From CAG-390 sp045546615 (GTDB lineage Bacteria > Bacillota > Clostridia > Oscillospirales > CAG-272), in NCBI GenBank assembly GCA_045546615.1, contig JAZQDD010000021.1, forward strand, positions 1 through 25,727: DNA of 25,727 bases, given 5' to 3'. Of the stretch, positions 7,303-14,552 are shown piece after piece. Numbering within the stretch: position 1 is the first letter of the stretch; each line of letters begins with the position of its first letter. The position numbers were made by a program, and so were the translations under genes. Under the pieces are notes generated by a model that ran no database searches, was not told where the DNA came from, and saw nothing but the letters and a program-made list of their open reading frames with translations.

Positions 7303-7330
7303 ATTATATTCCACATAGATAAAAAAACAA
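7303..7330 (-). promoter_or_regulatory. Promoter of the type III toxin-antitoxin locus
   Basis: On the minus strand TATAAT (7303-7308) is preceded, after 16 bases, by TTGTTT (7325-7330). The position fits a transcript that begins just before the antitoxin repeats. Confidence 0.55.
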
Positions 7331-7546
7331 TACACAAATTGCACAAAAATTAAATATTTTTTGTGTTTATTTTACCGTTTTTAGAGAGATATTGCTTTTT
7401 ATGCATAGTAGCATTTTACAACTCAAGATGCTACTTCTTGATAGTGTAGGAACAGAAAAGCACAGATCGCCTTGAACTGTATCTATCAGTTTGTTTTATA
7501 GTTCTATTCAACAAATCTGAATTCATTGATTTCTTTCAACAGAATA
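7331..7546. other. Non-coding, AT-rich gap between the TA locus and the Nudix gene
   Basis: No convincing gene is visible. It contains CACAAAAA / TTTTTGTG (from about 7342) and AGTAGCAT / ATGCTACT (7407-7414, 7428-7435), both inverted repeats without a T-run. A 24-codon open frame from the ATG at 7401 lacks a ribosome site and is not called. Confidence 0.5.
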
Positions 7547-8035
7547 TTATTGTTCAATCACGGTTTTAACAAGTTTCCAAGCAATGCTTTCCTCTCTTAA
7601 TAATGATAATGCATTATCATACTTAACCCATTCAACAAAATCCACTTCTCTGGACAATTTAAAATCTTGTTTTTTTACAGTCGCCTTATATCCCAACATC
7701 AACATTTCTTTTTTTTCATACACATAGCTACTAATAAACTCCAGCTTCTCAACATCTTGACCAATTTCTTCTTTGACTTCGCGTATCACCGCATCCTCTG
7801 CCGTTTCTCCTATTTTCATGATTCCGGCAACACAAACATATTTAGTCGTTGAAATATAGCTTTGACGTAATAACGCGACCTCTCTGTATTCATTTACAAC
7901 GGCGGCAATTACACTTGTGGTAAACATATCCCACAAAGGAATGCTACACTTTTCGCAATATGGAATAATCCCCTCATCACCAATTTCCTTACCAACAAGT
8001 TCTGTGCCACAATATGGACAATATGTAAAATGCAT
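7547..8035 (-). CDS. Nudix hydrolase with N-terminal zinc ribbon
   Basis: The 162-residue cytoplasmic protein starts with a four-cysteine zinc ribbon (CPYC at 6-9, CEKC at 27-30). A Nudix domain follows. The Nudix box GIMKIGETAEDAVIREVKEEIG fits G-x5-E-x7-REUxEExGU (residues 71-92) with all metal-binding glutamates. Such enzymes cleave nucleoside diphosphate derivatives. The ribbon-plus-Nudix layout recalls the NADH pyrophosphatase NudC, but the NudC SQPWPFP motif is missing and the protein is much shorter, so the substrate is unknown. The ATG at 8035 has GAGG about 11 bases upstream. It follows the GNAT gene by 29 bases on the same strand and is probably co-transcribed from 8590-8618. It lies in the AT-rich accessory block. 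Confidence 0.88.
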   Translation of the reverse strand: MHFTYCPYCGTELVGKEIGDEGIIPYCEKCSIPLWDMFTTSVIAAVVNEYREVALLRQSYISTTKYVCVAGIMKIGETAEDAVIREVKEEIGQDVEKLEFISSYVYEKKEMLMLGYKATVKKQDFKLSREVDFVEWVKYDNALSLLREESIAWKLVKTVIEQ

Positions 8036-8064
8036 GTTCCACTACCCTCGCAAATTTGAATTAG

Positions 8065-8550
8065 TTAGAACAAATTCTTTTTCATATATCCGCATGTAAA
8101 TGGAAAGAAATCGAACTTTTTTGTGCCGACATGCACAAATCCAAATGTTTCATACCATCTTCTTAATACTTTGTTTTCTTCAACGATACCTATATTCATC
8201 GTTTTACAACCCAATTCTCTTGCAACATCAAATGCATTTTCGAGAAGATATGCACCTATTCCTTGATGCCTATATGAAGGGATCACACATAGATTATTCA
8301 ACTCGCATTCATTGTTGTCTTGCAGAAGCAAAGAATAATATCCTACAATAATGTCTTTATCATAAAATGCATACATCGGTCTATGCTCTCCAAGTAAATG
8401 CCACTTCAATCGATCTTCTGTTGTTGCAAATGCTGTAAATCTCGGCGCATTTTCAACAGTAAAGCCAAAATCATTAGCTACTGTAATAAAACTTTTCTTT
8501 ATTACTTCCACGCAATTAACAATATCTTGTTCATTTACTTTTTTTATCAT
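8065..8550 (-). CDS. GNAT-family N-acetyltransferase
   Basis: The 161-residue protein uses acetyl-CoA to acetylate an unknown amine. The acetyl-CoA pyrophosphate loop is clear in LCVIPSYRHQGIGAYLLENA (RHQGIG at 94-99), and the C-terminal NKVLRRWYETFGF segment is typical of motif B. Length is normal for the family. GAGG lies about 8 bases upstream of the ATG at 8550, behind a promoter at 8590-8618. It forms a two-gene unit with the downstream Nudix gene inside the block bounded by the 17-bp repeats. Small antibiotic or metabolite acetyltransferases look like this, but nothing here identifies the substrate. Confidence 0.88.
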   Translation of the reverse strand: MIKKVNEQDIVNCVEVIKKSFITVANDFGFTVENAPRFTAFATTEDRLKWHLLGEHRPMYAFYDKDIIVGYYSLLLQDNNECELNNLCVIPSYRHQGIGAYLLENAFDVARELGCKTMNIGIVEENKVLRRWYETFGFVHVGTKKFDFFPFTCGYMKKNLF

Positions 8551-8589
8551 AATAACACCTCATCAAATTCTTGTTTATCGATTAGTTGT

Positions 8590-8618
8590 ATTATACCATG
8601 ATCCTCATAAAAAGTAAA
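8590..8618 (-). promoter_or_regulatory. Promoter of the GNAT-Nudix pair
   Basis: On the minus strand TATAAT (8590-8595) is preceded by TG one base away (extended -10). TTTACT (8613-8618) lies 17 bases further upstream. Confidence 0.7.
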
Positions 8619-8660
8619 TAAAACAGTTTGATTGTTTACAAAATTCAACCAATTGGATAC

Positions 8661-8689
8661 AAAAAAGCCCTGCCGAAGCAGAGCTTTTT
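8661..8689. terminator. Bidirectional hairpin terminator
   Basis: The stem AAAGC-CTGC / GCAG-GCTTT with a CGAA loop and one C-A mismatch has A-run and T-run flanks on both strands. No gene reads into it directly. It would shield the GNAT promoter from transcription coming from the right. Confidence 0.65.
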
Positions 8690-8795
8690 GTAGGTTTTCT
8701 ATTCATCAAATTGGAATTTATTTACATGTTAGATATATTATAGCATAAAAATCTCAGAAAGCAAGAGCTTTTTCTGAGCCGACAGGATTTAAGAA

Positions 8796-8812
8796 CCTAA
8801 ATCGGCGCGAAA
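8796..8812. repeat. Right copy of the 17-bp direct repeat
   Basis: Identical to 6529-6545 (CCTAAATCGGCGCGAAA), same orientation. It marks the point where the AT-rich block ends and the hairpin array begins. Confidence 0.8.
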
Positions 8813-8845
8813 ATGCGGTGCGTTACGCTAAACAGTGCGCTAAAT

Positions 8846-9040
8846 CACGGCGAAGCCGTGGATATCATCAATGCGAAGCATTGGATATTATCAGCCCAGA
8901 GGGCTGGATATCATCAAGCCGCAGGAAGATACACGCTGGCGCGTGATGAGATACAAGGGCGGCACGCCGCCCTTGATGATATACACCACGCTTCGCGCGG
9001 CGATGATATGCCAAGCCTTTGGCTTGCACCTGCGGCTTGG
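8846..9040. repeat. Array of short hairpins with conserved 8-bp linkers (23-bp period)
   Basis: The first three units are exact: 15-bp hairpins CACGGC-GAA-GCCGTG (8846-8860), CAATGC-GAA-GCATTG (8869-8883) and CAGCCC-AGA-GGGCTG (8892-8906), each followed by GATATCAT or GATATTAT. The fourth is degenerate. From about 8932 to 9020 the hairpins continue (for example CAAGGGCGGC / GCCGCCCTTG, CAAGCC-TTT-GGCTTG), but the linker is ATGATAT(A/G), the reverse complement. Stem sequences are all different while pairing is kept. No reading frame of note is present. The origin and role are unknown to me. Confidence 0.85.
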
Positions 9041-9042
9041 AT

Positions 9043-9075
9043 AAAAAAATTCTCGTTCTTTGAACGACAATTTTT
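9043..9075 (-). terminator. Terminator of tRNA-Arg
   Basis: The hairpin AAAAATT-TCGTTC / GAACGA-AATTTTT with an AAA loop starts directly after the CCA end of the tRNA and closes with a run of seven T on the minus strand. Confidence 0.85.
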
Positions 9076-9152
9076 TGGCCTGCCCGACAGGATTCGAACC
9101 TGCGGCCTTCAGAGTCGGAGTCTGACGCGCTATCCAGCTGTGCCACGGGCAG
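9076..9152 (-). tRNA. tRNA-Arg (anticodon CCG)
   Basis: The 77-base gene folds as a full cloverleaf. The acceptor CTGCCCG / CGGGCAG is followed by discriminator G and an encoded CCA. The anticodon stem TCAGA / TCTGA encloses CTCCGAC, with anticodon CCG at 9116-9118. The T arm is GCAGG-TTCGAAT-CCTGT. One A-C mismatch is in the D stem. It reads CGG arginine codons. It has its own consensus promoter and terminator. Confidence 0.96.
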
Positions 9153-9163
9153 ATGCAACTAAT

Positions 9164-9192
9164 ATTATACAATGCAAGACGGGGCAAGTCAA
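9164..9192 (-). promoter_or_regulatory. Promoter of tRNA-Arg
   Basis: TTGACT (9187-9192) and TATAAT (9164-9169) on the minus strand are 17 bases apart. The -10 is 11 bases from the tRNA 5' end. Confidence 0.88.
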
Positions 9193-9212
9193 GGCTTTTT
9201 TGTCGATAAGTA

Positions 9213-9241
9213 TTGATGTTTATCATTTGCTGTGGTATAAT
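9213..9241 (+). promoter_or_regulatory. Promoter of the polysaccharide operon
   Basis: TTGATG (9213-9218) and TATAAT (9236-9241) are 17 bases apart, with a TGG extension before the -10. The leader is about 25 bases long and carries GGAGG before the ATG at 9274. Confidence 0.8.
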
Positions 9242-9273
9242 ATAATGAAGTTTTATGCTCGGAGGTAGGAGTA

Positions 9274-10350
9274 ATGAAGAAAATTGCATTTCTGGTGTAC
9301 GACGTGTCGCTCACGGGAGGCGCGGAGCGTGTCGCTATCGGTATGTGCGAGGAGCTTTGCGCCTCGTACGAAGTACACCTTCTCTCCCTTTTCGATGAAA
9401 AGAGCTTCGTTCCTACGGGCAATTACCGATTCTCTTATATGCAGAAAAATGCCGCATCCATTACGGCGCATTTGTTCTCCTATGCGCGCCGCCTTCGCCG
9501 TTATATAAAGGAAAACGGCATCGAGCTTGTGTTTTCCATCACGGCGGGCGTGGTCGGCGTTGCCGCCTACGGCGTGCGCGGCACGACAGCGCGGCTTATA
9601 TATTGCGAGCATTCTAATCTTGAAAATCAGACCTACGGTAAAAAGCATTTTTATCGCCAAAAGCTCGGCGCAAAAAAAGCCGACGTGACCGTTACGCTCA
9701 CGGAGCGCGACAAAGAGAATTTCAAGCGCACCTTCGGCTTGCCTGACGAAAAACTGCGCGTGATACCTAATTGGTTTACAAGGGACGAGAGCATTTTGGC
9801 AAGCTACGACATCACCTCAAAGCGCCTTATCAGCGCGGGCAGGCTTGAATCGGTCAAGGGGCAGGACATGCTTCTTCGCGCCGCGGCGGGGGTTTTTTGC
9901 GTTCATCCCGATTGGCAGCTTGACATCTACGGCGACGGAAGCCGCCGAGGTGCGCTCGAGGCGCAAGCGCGTGAGCTTGGCATTGAAAAAAACGTCAATT
10001 TCTGCGGCAACGTAAACGATCTTGCCGCGCGGTATCATAATTACGCCGTCTTCATTTTGCCGTCGTATTACGAGGGACTTCCTCTCGTTTTGCTTGAAGC
10101 GCAGGCGGCAGGGCTTCCCATCGTCAGCTTTGACTGCCCTACGGGACCTGCGGAGATAGTCACGGACGGTGTCAACGGTTATCTTATTCCGACCTACGAT
10201 ACGGATGCTATGGCGCGCCGCATCAACGCTCTTATCGAAAATGATGAGATGCGGCTTTCATTTTCAAAAAAATCGGGAATCTCCATTGACAAGTTCTCAA
10301 AGGAGCGTGTTCTTGCGCTTTGGCATGAGCTGATAGAGGGAGTAAGATGA
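9274..10350 (+). CDS. Glycosyltransferase, GT4/GT1 (GT-B fold) family
   Basis: The 358-residue enzyme transfers a sugar from a nucleotide donor to a growing lipid-linked saccharide on the inner membrane face. The N-terminal Rossmann lobe starts KIAFLVYDVSLTGGAERV, whose GGAER loop is typical of GT4 enzymes. The C-terminal lobe has LISAGRLESVKGQD (185-198) and the E-x7-E donor-site motif, EGLPLVLLE, at 267-275. It opens a five-gene plus-strand operon and overlaps the flippase start by 4 bases (ATGA), indicating translational coupling. Together with the flippase and polymerase it belongs to a Wzx/Wzy-type capsule or cell-surface polysaccharide pathway. Sugar specificity cannot be read. It is the only glycosyltransferase here, so other assembly genes must lie elsewhere. 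Confidence 0.93.
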   Translation: MKKIAFLVYDVSLTGGAERVAIGMCEELCASYEVHLLSLFDEKSFVPTGNYRFSYMQKNAASITAHLFSYARRLRRYIKENGIELVFSITAGVVGVAAYGVRGTTARLIYCEHSNLENQTYGKKHFYRQKLGAKKADVTVTLTERDKENFKRTFGLPDEKLRVIPNWFTRDESILASYDITSKRLISAGRLESVKGQDMLLRAAAGVFCVHPDWQLDIYGDGSRRGALEAQARELGIEKNVNFCGNVNDLAARYHNYAVFILPSYYEGLPLVLLEAQAAGLPIVSFDCPTGPAEIVTDGVNGYLIPTYDTDAMARRINALIENDEMRLSFSKKSGISIDKFSKERVLALWHELIEGVR

Positions 10351-11870
10351 AGAAAAGAAACGAATCGCGCACGATATCCGCGCTTATAAATCTTATCTCG
10401 AACTGCGGATATCAATTTGTAAATATTATAGTAAATATCATTCTTCCGCCGCTTATCACAGGGCGTTTTGGCTCGGTGATCAGCGGACTTGTAAACACCG
10501 TGCGGCAGATAGTGAGCTACGTTTCTCTCGTCGGCTCGGGAATTTCCGATTCCACCGTTGTCGCGCTTTACGAGCCGCTTGAAAAGCGCGACGAGGGGCG
10601 CATAAGCTCCATTTACCGTGCCGTTGGCAGAGCTTTCAACCACGCAAGTGCCGTTTTTACCGTCATTTCCATTCTTGTGGCGGCGGTATATCCGCTTCTT
10701 ATCGAGGAAGAGCTTGACTACTTTTTTGTCGCATCGATAGTGCTGATAATGTCGCTGTCGGGATTTTCGGAGCTGTGGATGATCGGCAAATACCGCGCTC
10801 TGCTCACCGCGGACCAGCGGCTCTACGTTGTCAATTTTGCGCAGATAGCGGGTTCGGTTTTAAGCACCGCGCTCACGGTCATCCTCATAAAGCTGGGCTT
10901 GGGTATAGTTGTGGTACAGCTTGCCGCCGCCACGACGTATCTGTTGCGTATAATTCTGCTGACCTTTTTCGTTACGCGCCATTATCGCTATCTTGATAAG
11001 ACGGCAGAGCCCGAACTTTCCGCCATTTCCAAGCGCGGCGCGGCTATCGTGCATCACGTGTCGGCGGTCGTCATTTTCGGCAGTCAAACTCTCATCGTTT
11101 CTATGGTGTGCGGACTTGCCGAGTCGAACGTTTTTTACGTTTACAATCTCGTTTTCAACGGACTTAACACCGTTTTGTCCACCGTTTCATCTGCGATGCT
11201 TGCGGGTATGGGAAATCTCATGCTCTCGCAGGACAGGGAAAAACTGCACCGCGTTTACGAGATATACGAGCTTGTTTTCCACATCATGACCTACGGAATT
11301 TATATGACCGCCATGGTCATGATAATTCCGTTCGAGCGCATTTATATGTCGGGCGCGGTGGATGCGAATTATATCCGCCCCGAGGTCGTTTTGCCCTTTG
11401 CGCTCGTTGGCGTTCTCAACAATCTGCGCACCCCCGGTACTACGGTCATTTGTGCCAAGGGGCATTACGGCGAGACGAAGTATCGCGCGGTTGCCGAGGC
11501 TACGATATGCATCGTAGGCGAGCTTGCGCTCGTTTGGCGTTTTGGAATAGTGGGCGTTCTCGTAGGTACGGTGCTTGCATCGCTTTACCGCACGCCCGAC
11601 ACCGTAATATACAGCAATTGCCGAATTCTCTGCCGTTCGCCGCTTCGGACGTTTGCGCGTATGGCGCGCTTTGCCGTTCCGTTTGCGCTGGCGTATATCT
11701 TTGCCATGCGCGTTGAAATACCCGCGGACGGATATTTTGCGTGGGCGCTCTACGCCGTAGCCGTTGCCGCCGCATCGTTTGCGGTATTGCTCGTTATCGC
11801 CTTGATATTTGACCGAAAGCACCTCTTTGGCGCGTTTGGCTATGCCAAGAGTATATTAACAAGAAGATAA
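10347..11870 (+). CDS. Wzx-type polysaccharide flippase (MOP superfamily)
   Basis: The 507-residue integral membrane protein has about 12-14 hydrophobic segments spread over its whole length. It opens with 'ISALINLISNCGYQFVNIIV' as the first membrane helix, typical of the polysaccharide-specific transporter branch of the MOP/MATE superfamily. Such proteins flip undecaprenyl-linked repeat units across the membrane. The ATG overlaps the end of the glycosyltransferase gene, and the polymerase gene follows after 20 bases. Identification rests on hydrophobicity pattern, length and neighbours, because the family has few fixed motifs. Confidence 0.85.
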   Translation: MKKRNESRTISALINLISNCGYQFVNIIVNIILPPLITGRFGSVISGLVNTVRQIVSYVSLVGSGISDSTVVALYEPLEKRDEGRISSIYRAVGRAFNHASAVFTVISILVAAVYPLLIEEELDYFFVASIVLIMSLSGFSELWMIGKYRALLTADQRLYVVNFAQIAGSVLSTALTVILIKLGLGIVVVQLAAATTYLLRIILLTFFVTRHYRYLDKTAEPELSAISKRGAAIVHHVSAVVIFGSQTLIVSMVCGLAESNVFYVYNLVFNGLNTVLSTVSSAMLAGMGNLMLSQDREKLHRVYEIYELVFHIMTYGIYMTAMVMIIPFERIYMSGAVDANYIRPEVVLPFALVGVLNNLRTPGTTVICAKGHYGETKYRAVAEATICIVGELALVWRFGIVGVLVGTVLASLYRTPDTVIYSNCRILCRSPLRTFARMARFAVPFALAYIFAMRVEIPADGYFAWALYAVAVAAASFAVLLVIALIFDRKHLFGAFGYAKSILTRR

Positions 11871-11890
11871 AAACAGAATTTTAAAAGGAG

Positions 11891-13384
11891 GTGGGGAAGA
11901 TAGAAAGACCTGTTTGGCGAACTCGCAAGCGAGCCTTTAAGGCTTTGCGCAGCTGTGCCGTCATAGCGTCCGTCGGGATGTTTGCGATAGGCAGAGTGTT
12001 TGCGAATTTTGATATTCTCCTCATTTCCTGTTTGCTCGTCTTTTTTGCCGCGTTTGAGTACGCGCTTGAGGAAGTCAGGCGGCGCAGCGTTTGTGTGTTT
12101 TTCTACGTGACGTTCTTCGTTTTTCTGCTTTGCCGTCCCACCATTGACCTTTTGCGCGGTGAGTATTGGGCGTATTTCGTGCCCGAGGCAATGTTTTTCG
12201 CCTTTACGATAATATATTTCGGCTTGCTTGCGATTCACTTCGGCACGCGCTTTGCCGAGGAGATGCTCTACAAGCGCGGCGCGTTTGAGCGCGAACACAG
12301 CGCGGAATTTTTCATAGCAGAGAATGACGATTTTTCATCGGCTCTGCAAAAGACCTCGGCTATCGGATTTTACGCTTCCCTTGCTTTCTCGCTTCTTGAG
12401 GGGCTTGAGCGCCTTGCGCGCTTGCGCTCGGCGGGATATTCGGATATGTATGCGGGCTATGAAAGCTCATTGCCCTTTTTCGTGGGGGCGATAGCCACGC
12501 TTGCGCCGTTCTTTTTGTGCGTTTATCTTGCCACAATGCCGACGAAGCTCCCCGCGTTCATTGCGCTTGGCGGGTACGTCGTGTCCACAGCGCCCGACCT
12601 TTTGCTTGGCGCGCGCAACCCCACGGTGCTTGCGGTGCTGTTTGCTTGGATATACTTCATCATCCGCGATTATCTTGGCGGTACGCGCCATTGGCTCGGA
12701 AAATTTGAGCGCACCTGCATTGCCGTCGGCGCACCCGTTGCGGTGCTCCTTCTCGGAGTGCTTAACTACACTCGCTCGGACACGGGCTTTTCGGGCGGAG
12801 TGCTTGACCTCGCGCTTGACTTTTTCCACAAGCAGGGCGTTTCCTTTAACGTCTTGAATCTTGCTTTTCTCGCGCTTCCCGCCCTTCCCGCGGTGGTTGC
12901 AAAATGCTACACGTTCGGCGGATTTATCGACTATTTTGTGTACGGCCCGATAGGAAGATTTTTGCTCGGCACGGCACCGCTTGGCGACGGAAACAGCGCA
13001 CACAAGGCTATTTACGGAAATTCCTTTGCGCACAGTATGTCGTATATCGCAAACCCCGATTACCTTGAGGGTAACGGCTACGGCTCGTCGTTTTTGCTTG
13101 AATCCTATGCGGATTTCGGCTATATCGGTATGATAGTATTTTGCTTTGCGCTCGGCGCGTTTATGGCGTGTATGATACCTATGTTCAAAAAGAACCGCTT
13201 CTTGCGTATATTCATTCTCAACTGTCTTACGAGCTTCTTCCTCATTCCCCGCGCCGAGGCAACGGGGTGGCTGACCTTCGTGGTCTATATTCAGTTTTGG
13301 GTGGTTCTCGTTTTCTGTTATGCGTTTGCCAAAATGTTTTCAAAAAACTCTAAAATAAATATCGGAGGAATATCAAATGTTTAG
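11891..13384 (+). CDS. Wzy-type polysaccharide repeat-unit polymerase
   Basis: The protein of about 495 residues is very hydrophobic, with roughly 10-12 membrane segments and a large outside loop around residues 300-390. The late segment 'NGYGSSFLLESYADFGYIGM' resembles the conserved 'S..G..Y.DFG..G' part of O-antigen polymerases. It would join flipped repeat units into long chains. The start is odd. The frame first opens with GTG at 11891, but this base lies inside the ribosome site AAGGAGG (11885-11891). The codon at the ideal distance is ATA (11900), and the first ATG is some 30 codons further on, with no ribosome site. The 3' end overlaps the next gene by 8 bases. Confidence 0.82.
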   Translation: MGKIERPVWRTRKRAFKALRSCAVIASVGMFAIGRVFANFDILLISCLLVFFAAFEYALEEVRRRSVCVFFYVTFFVFLLCRPTIDLLRGEYWAYFVPEAMFFAFTIIYFGLLAIHFGTRFAEEMLYKRGAFEREHSAEFFIAENDDFSSALQKTSAIGFYASLAFSLLEGLERLARLRSAGYSDMYAGYESSLPFFVGAIATLAPFFLCVYLATMPTKLPAFIALGGYVVSTAPDLLLGARNPTVLAVLFAWIYFIIRDYLGGTRHWLGKFERTCIAVGAPVAVLLLGVLNYTRSDTGFSGGVLDLALDFFHKQGVSFNVLNLAFLALPALPAVVAKCYTFGGFIDYFVYGPIGRFLLGTAPLGDGNSAHKAIYGNSFAHSMSYIANPDYLEGNGYGSSFLLESYADFGYIGMIVFCFALGAFMACMIPMFKKNRFLRIFILNCLTSFFLIPRAEATGWLTFVVYIQFWVVLVFCYAFAKMFSKNSKINIGGISNV

Positions 13385-14549
13385 ATATTTTACCTTTAAG
13401 GGTATACTTTGCTCGCTCAAAAAGCTGATTATCCCCGCGATAGTGGGCGTTATCGTCTTTGCGCTTCTCGGCGCGGGCTTTGCGTTTTCAAAGGCGGAGT
13501 CCGACGAAAGCGGTGAGATAACCTTCTCCGTAGAGTACACGGCGAGCCGTGCGTATCTTATCTCACTTCCCGACGGCAATTCGCAGACGGATTCGATAGA
13601 GGCGGAATTGTCCACCGTTCCGATTGCCGCCGCGCTTCTTGGCAACCCTTCCTGCCGCGTTGAGGTGCTTGATGCGCTCATTGAGCTTTACAATATCCCC
13701 GAGACTCCCGACGAGTCCGATACGCAGGATAGCGAGGCGGCGGACACGGACGCCGATAAAGATGCGCTTTCGCTCGAGGAGCTTTTCGGCAAGAAAAAGG
13801 GCGAGGAGCTTGAGCAGAGCGACCTTGGCGGATATCTTACCACGTCGGTAGTGACGGGAACGCCCATGCTCACGTTGAGCGTGACTGCCAAGGATGAGGC
13901 TTTTGCCGCGAACGTGCTTGCCTGCTATGGTGAATATCTCTGCGGTGCGGCGATGGAATACATCGGCTCGGGTGCCGTTTGCACTCCTCTTGGCGCGGCT
14001 ACCGTTGACTCGCACGTTTCGGGCGGTATGCAGTCCATCACTCCCGAGGGCTCGGTGTATGAGGCGATGGTAAAATATGCGATAATATTCGGCTTCGTGG
14101 GCGCGGTGATAGCGGCGTTTGCCGTTGTGGTTGTTGAGTTTTTCAAGCCCACTATGGTCGATGATGATGATTTCGCCGAGTACGGCGTTAAGCTCTACGG
14201 CGAGAGCTGTACATCAAAAAAACAAAAAATGAACTTTGCCGAGGATGCCGTGCTTCGTGACGTGACCGAAAATAGCTATGAGAGCATCGCCATCGTCGGA
14301 AGTCTCAAGGGTAAGAGAGCCGAGGCGGTGCGCACCGAGCTTGCAAAAAGGCTCTCGGAGCTTTCGGGAGTTAGTGTTACAGCCGTCGGAGATGCGCTTT
14401 CTGATTTTTCGCAGTTTGAGCTTGCAAAGAACGCGGATGCCGTCATTCTCGTTGAGTGCAAGGGCAAGACGGACAGAGTGAGATTTGAAAAGCTCGTCTG
14501 TCTGCTTGACGATTACGCCGTCCCCGTTATCGGCGGAGTTTCGCTTTAA
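13377..14549 (+). CDS. Wzz-type chain-length protein with a kinase-like C-terminal tail lacking the P-loop
   Basis: The 390-residue protein has two membrane segments (about 17-37 and 234-255) enclosing an extracytoplasmic region with an acidic, low-complexity patch (about 108-130). This is the layout of polysaccharide co-polymerases that set chain length. After the second segment, residues 302-390 look like the core of a bacterial tyrosine kinase/ParA domain: SIAIVGSLKGKRAEAVRTEL at the Walker A position and ADAVILVECKGKTDRVRFEK at the late strand. The GK(S/T) P-loop is missing, as is a tyrosine cluster. The ATG at 13377 has GGAGG 7-8 bases upstream and overlaps the polymerase gene. The kinase-like reading is an inference from strand order. 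Confidence 0.78.
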   Translation: MFRYFTFKGILCSLKKLIIPAIVGVIVFALLGAGFAFSKAESDESGEITFSVEYTASRAYLISLPDGNSQTDSIEAELSTVPIAAALLGNPSCRVEVLDALIELYNIPETPDESDTQDSEAADTDADKDALSLEELFGKKKGEELEQSDLGGYLTTSVVTGTPMLTLSVTAKDEAFAANVLACYGEYLCGAAMEYIGSGAVCTPLGAATVDSHVSGGMQSITPEGSVYEAMVKYAIIFGFVGAVIAAFAVVVVEFFKPTMVDDDDFAEYGVKLYGESCTSKKQKMNFAEDAVLRDVTENSYESIAIVGSLKGKRAEAVRTELAKRLSELSGVSVTAVGDALSDFSQFELAKNADAVILVECKGKTDRVRFEKLVCLLDDYAVPVIGGVSL

Positions 14550-14552
14550 GAT

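Noticed and set aside
7401..7475. 24-codon open frame after AGTAGCAT hairpin, possible transposase remnant or small peptide
   Set aside because: No ribosome site, no promoter and no similarity I can name.
8846..9040. Integron attC array
   Set aside because: No R'/R'' core sites, no integrase and no gene cassettes between the hairpins; the units are far too short.
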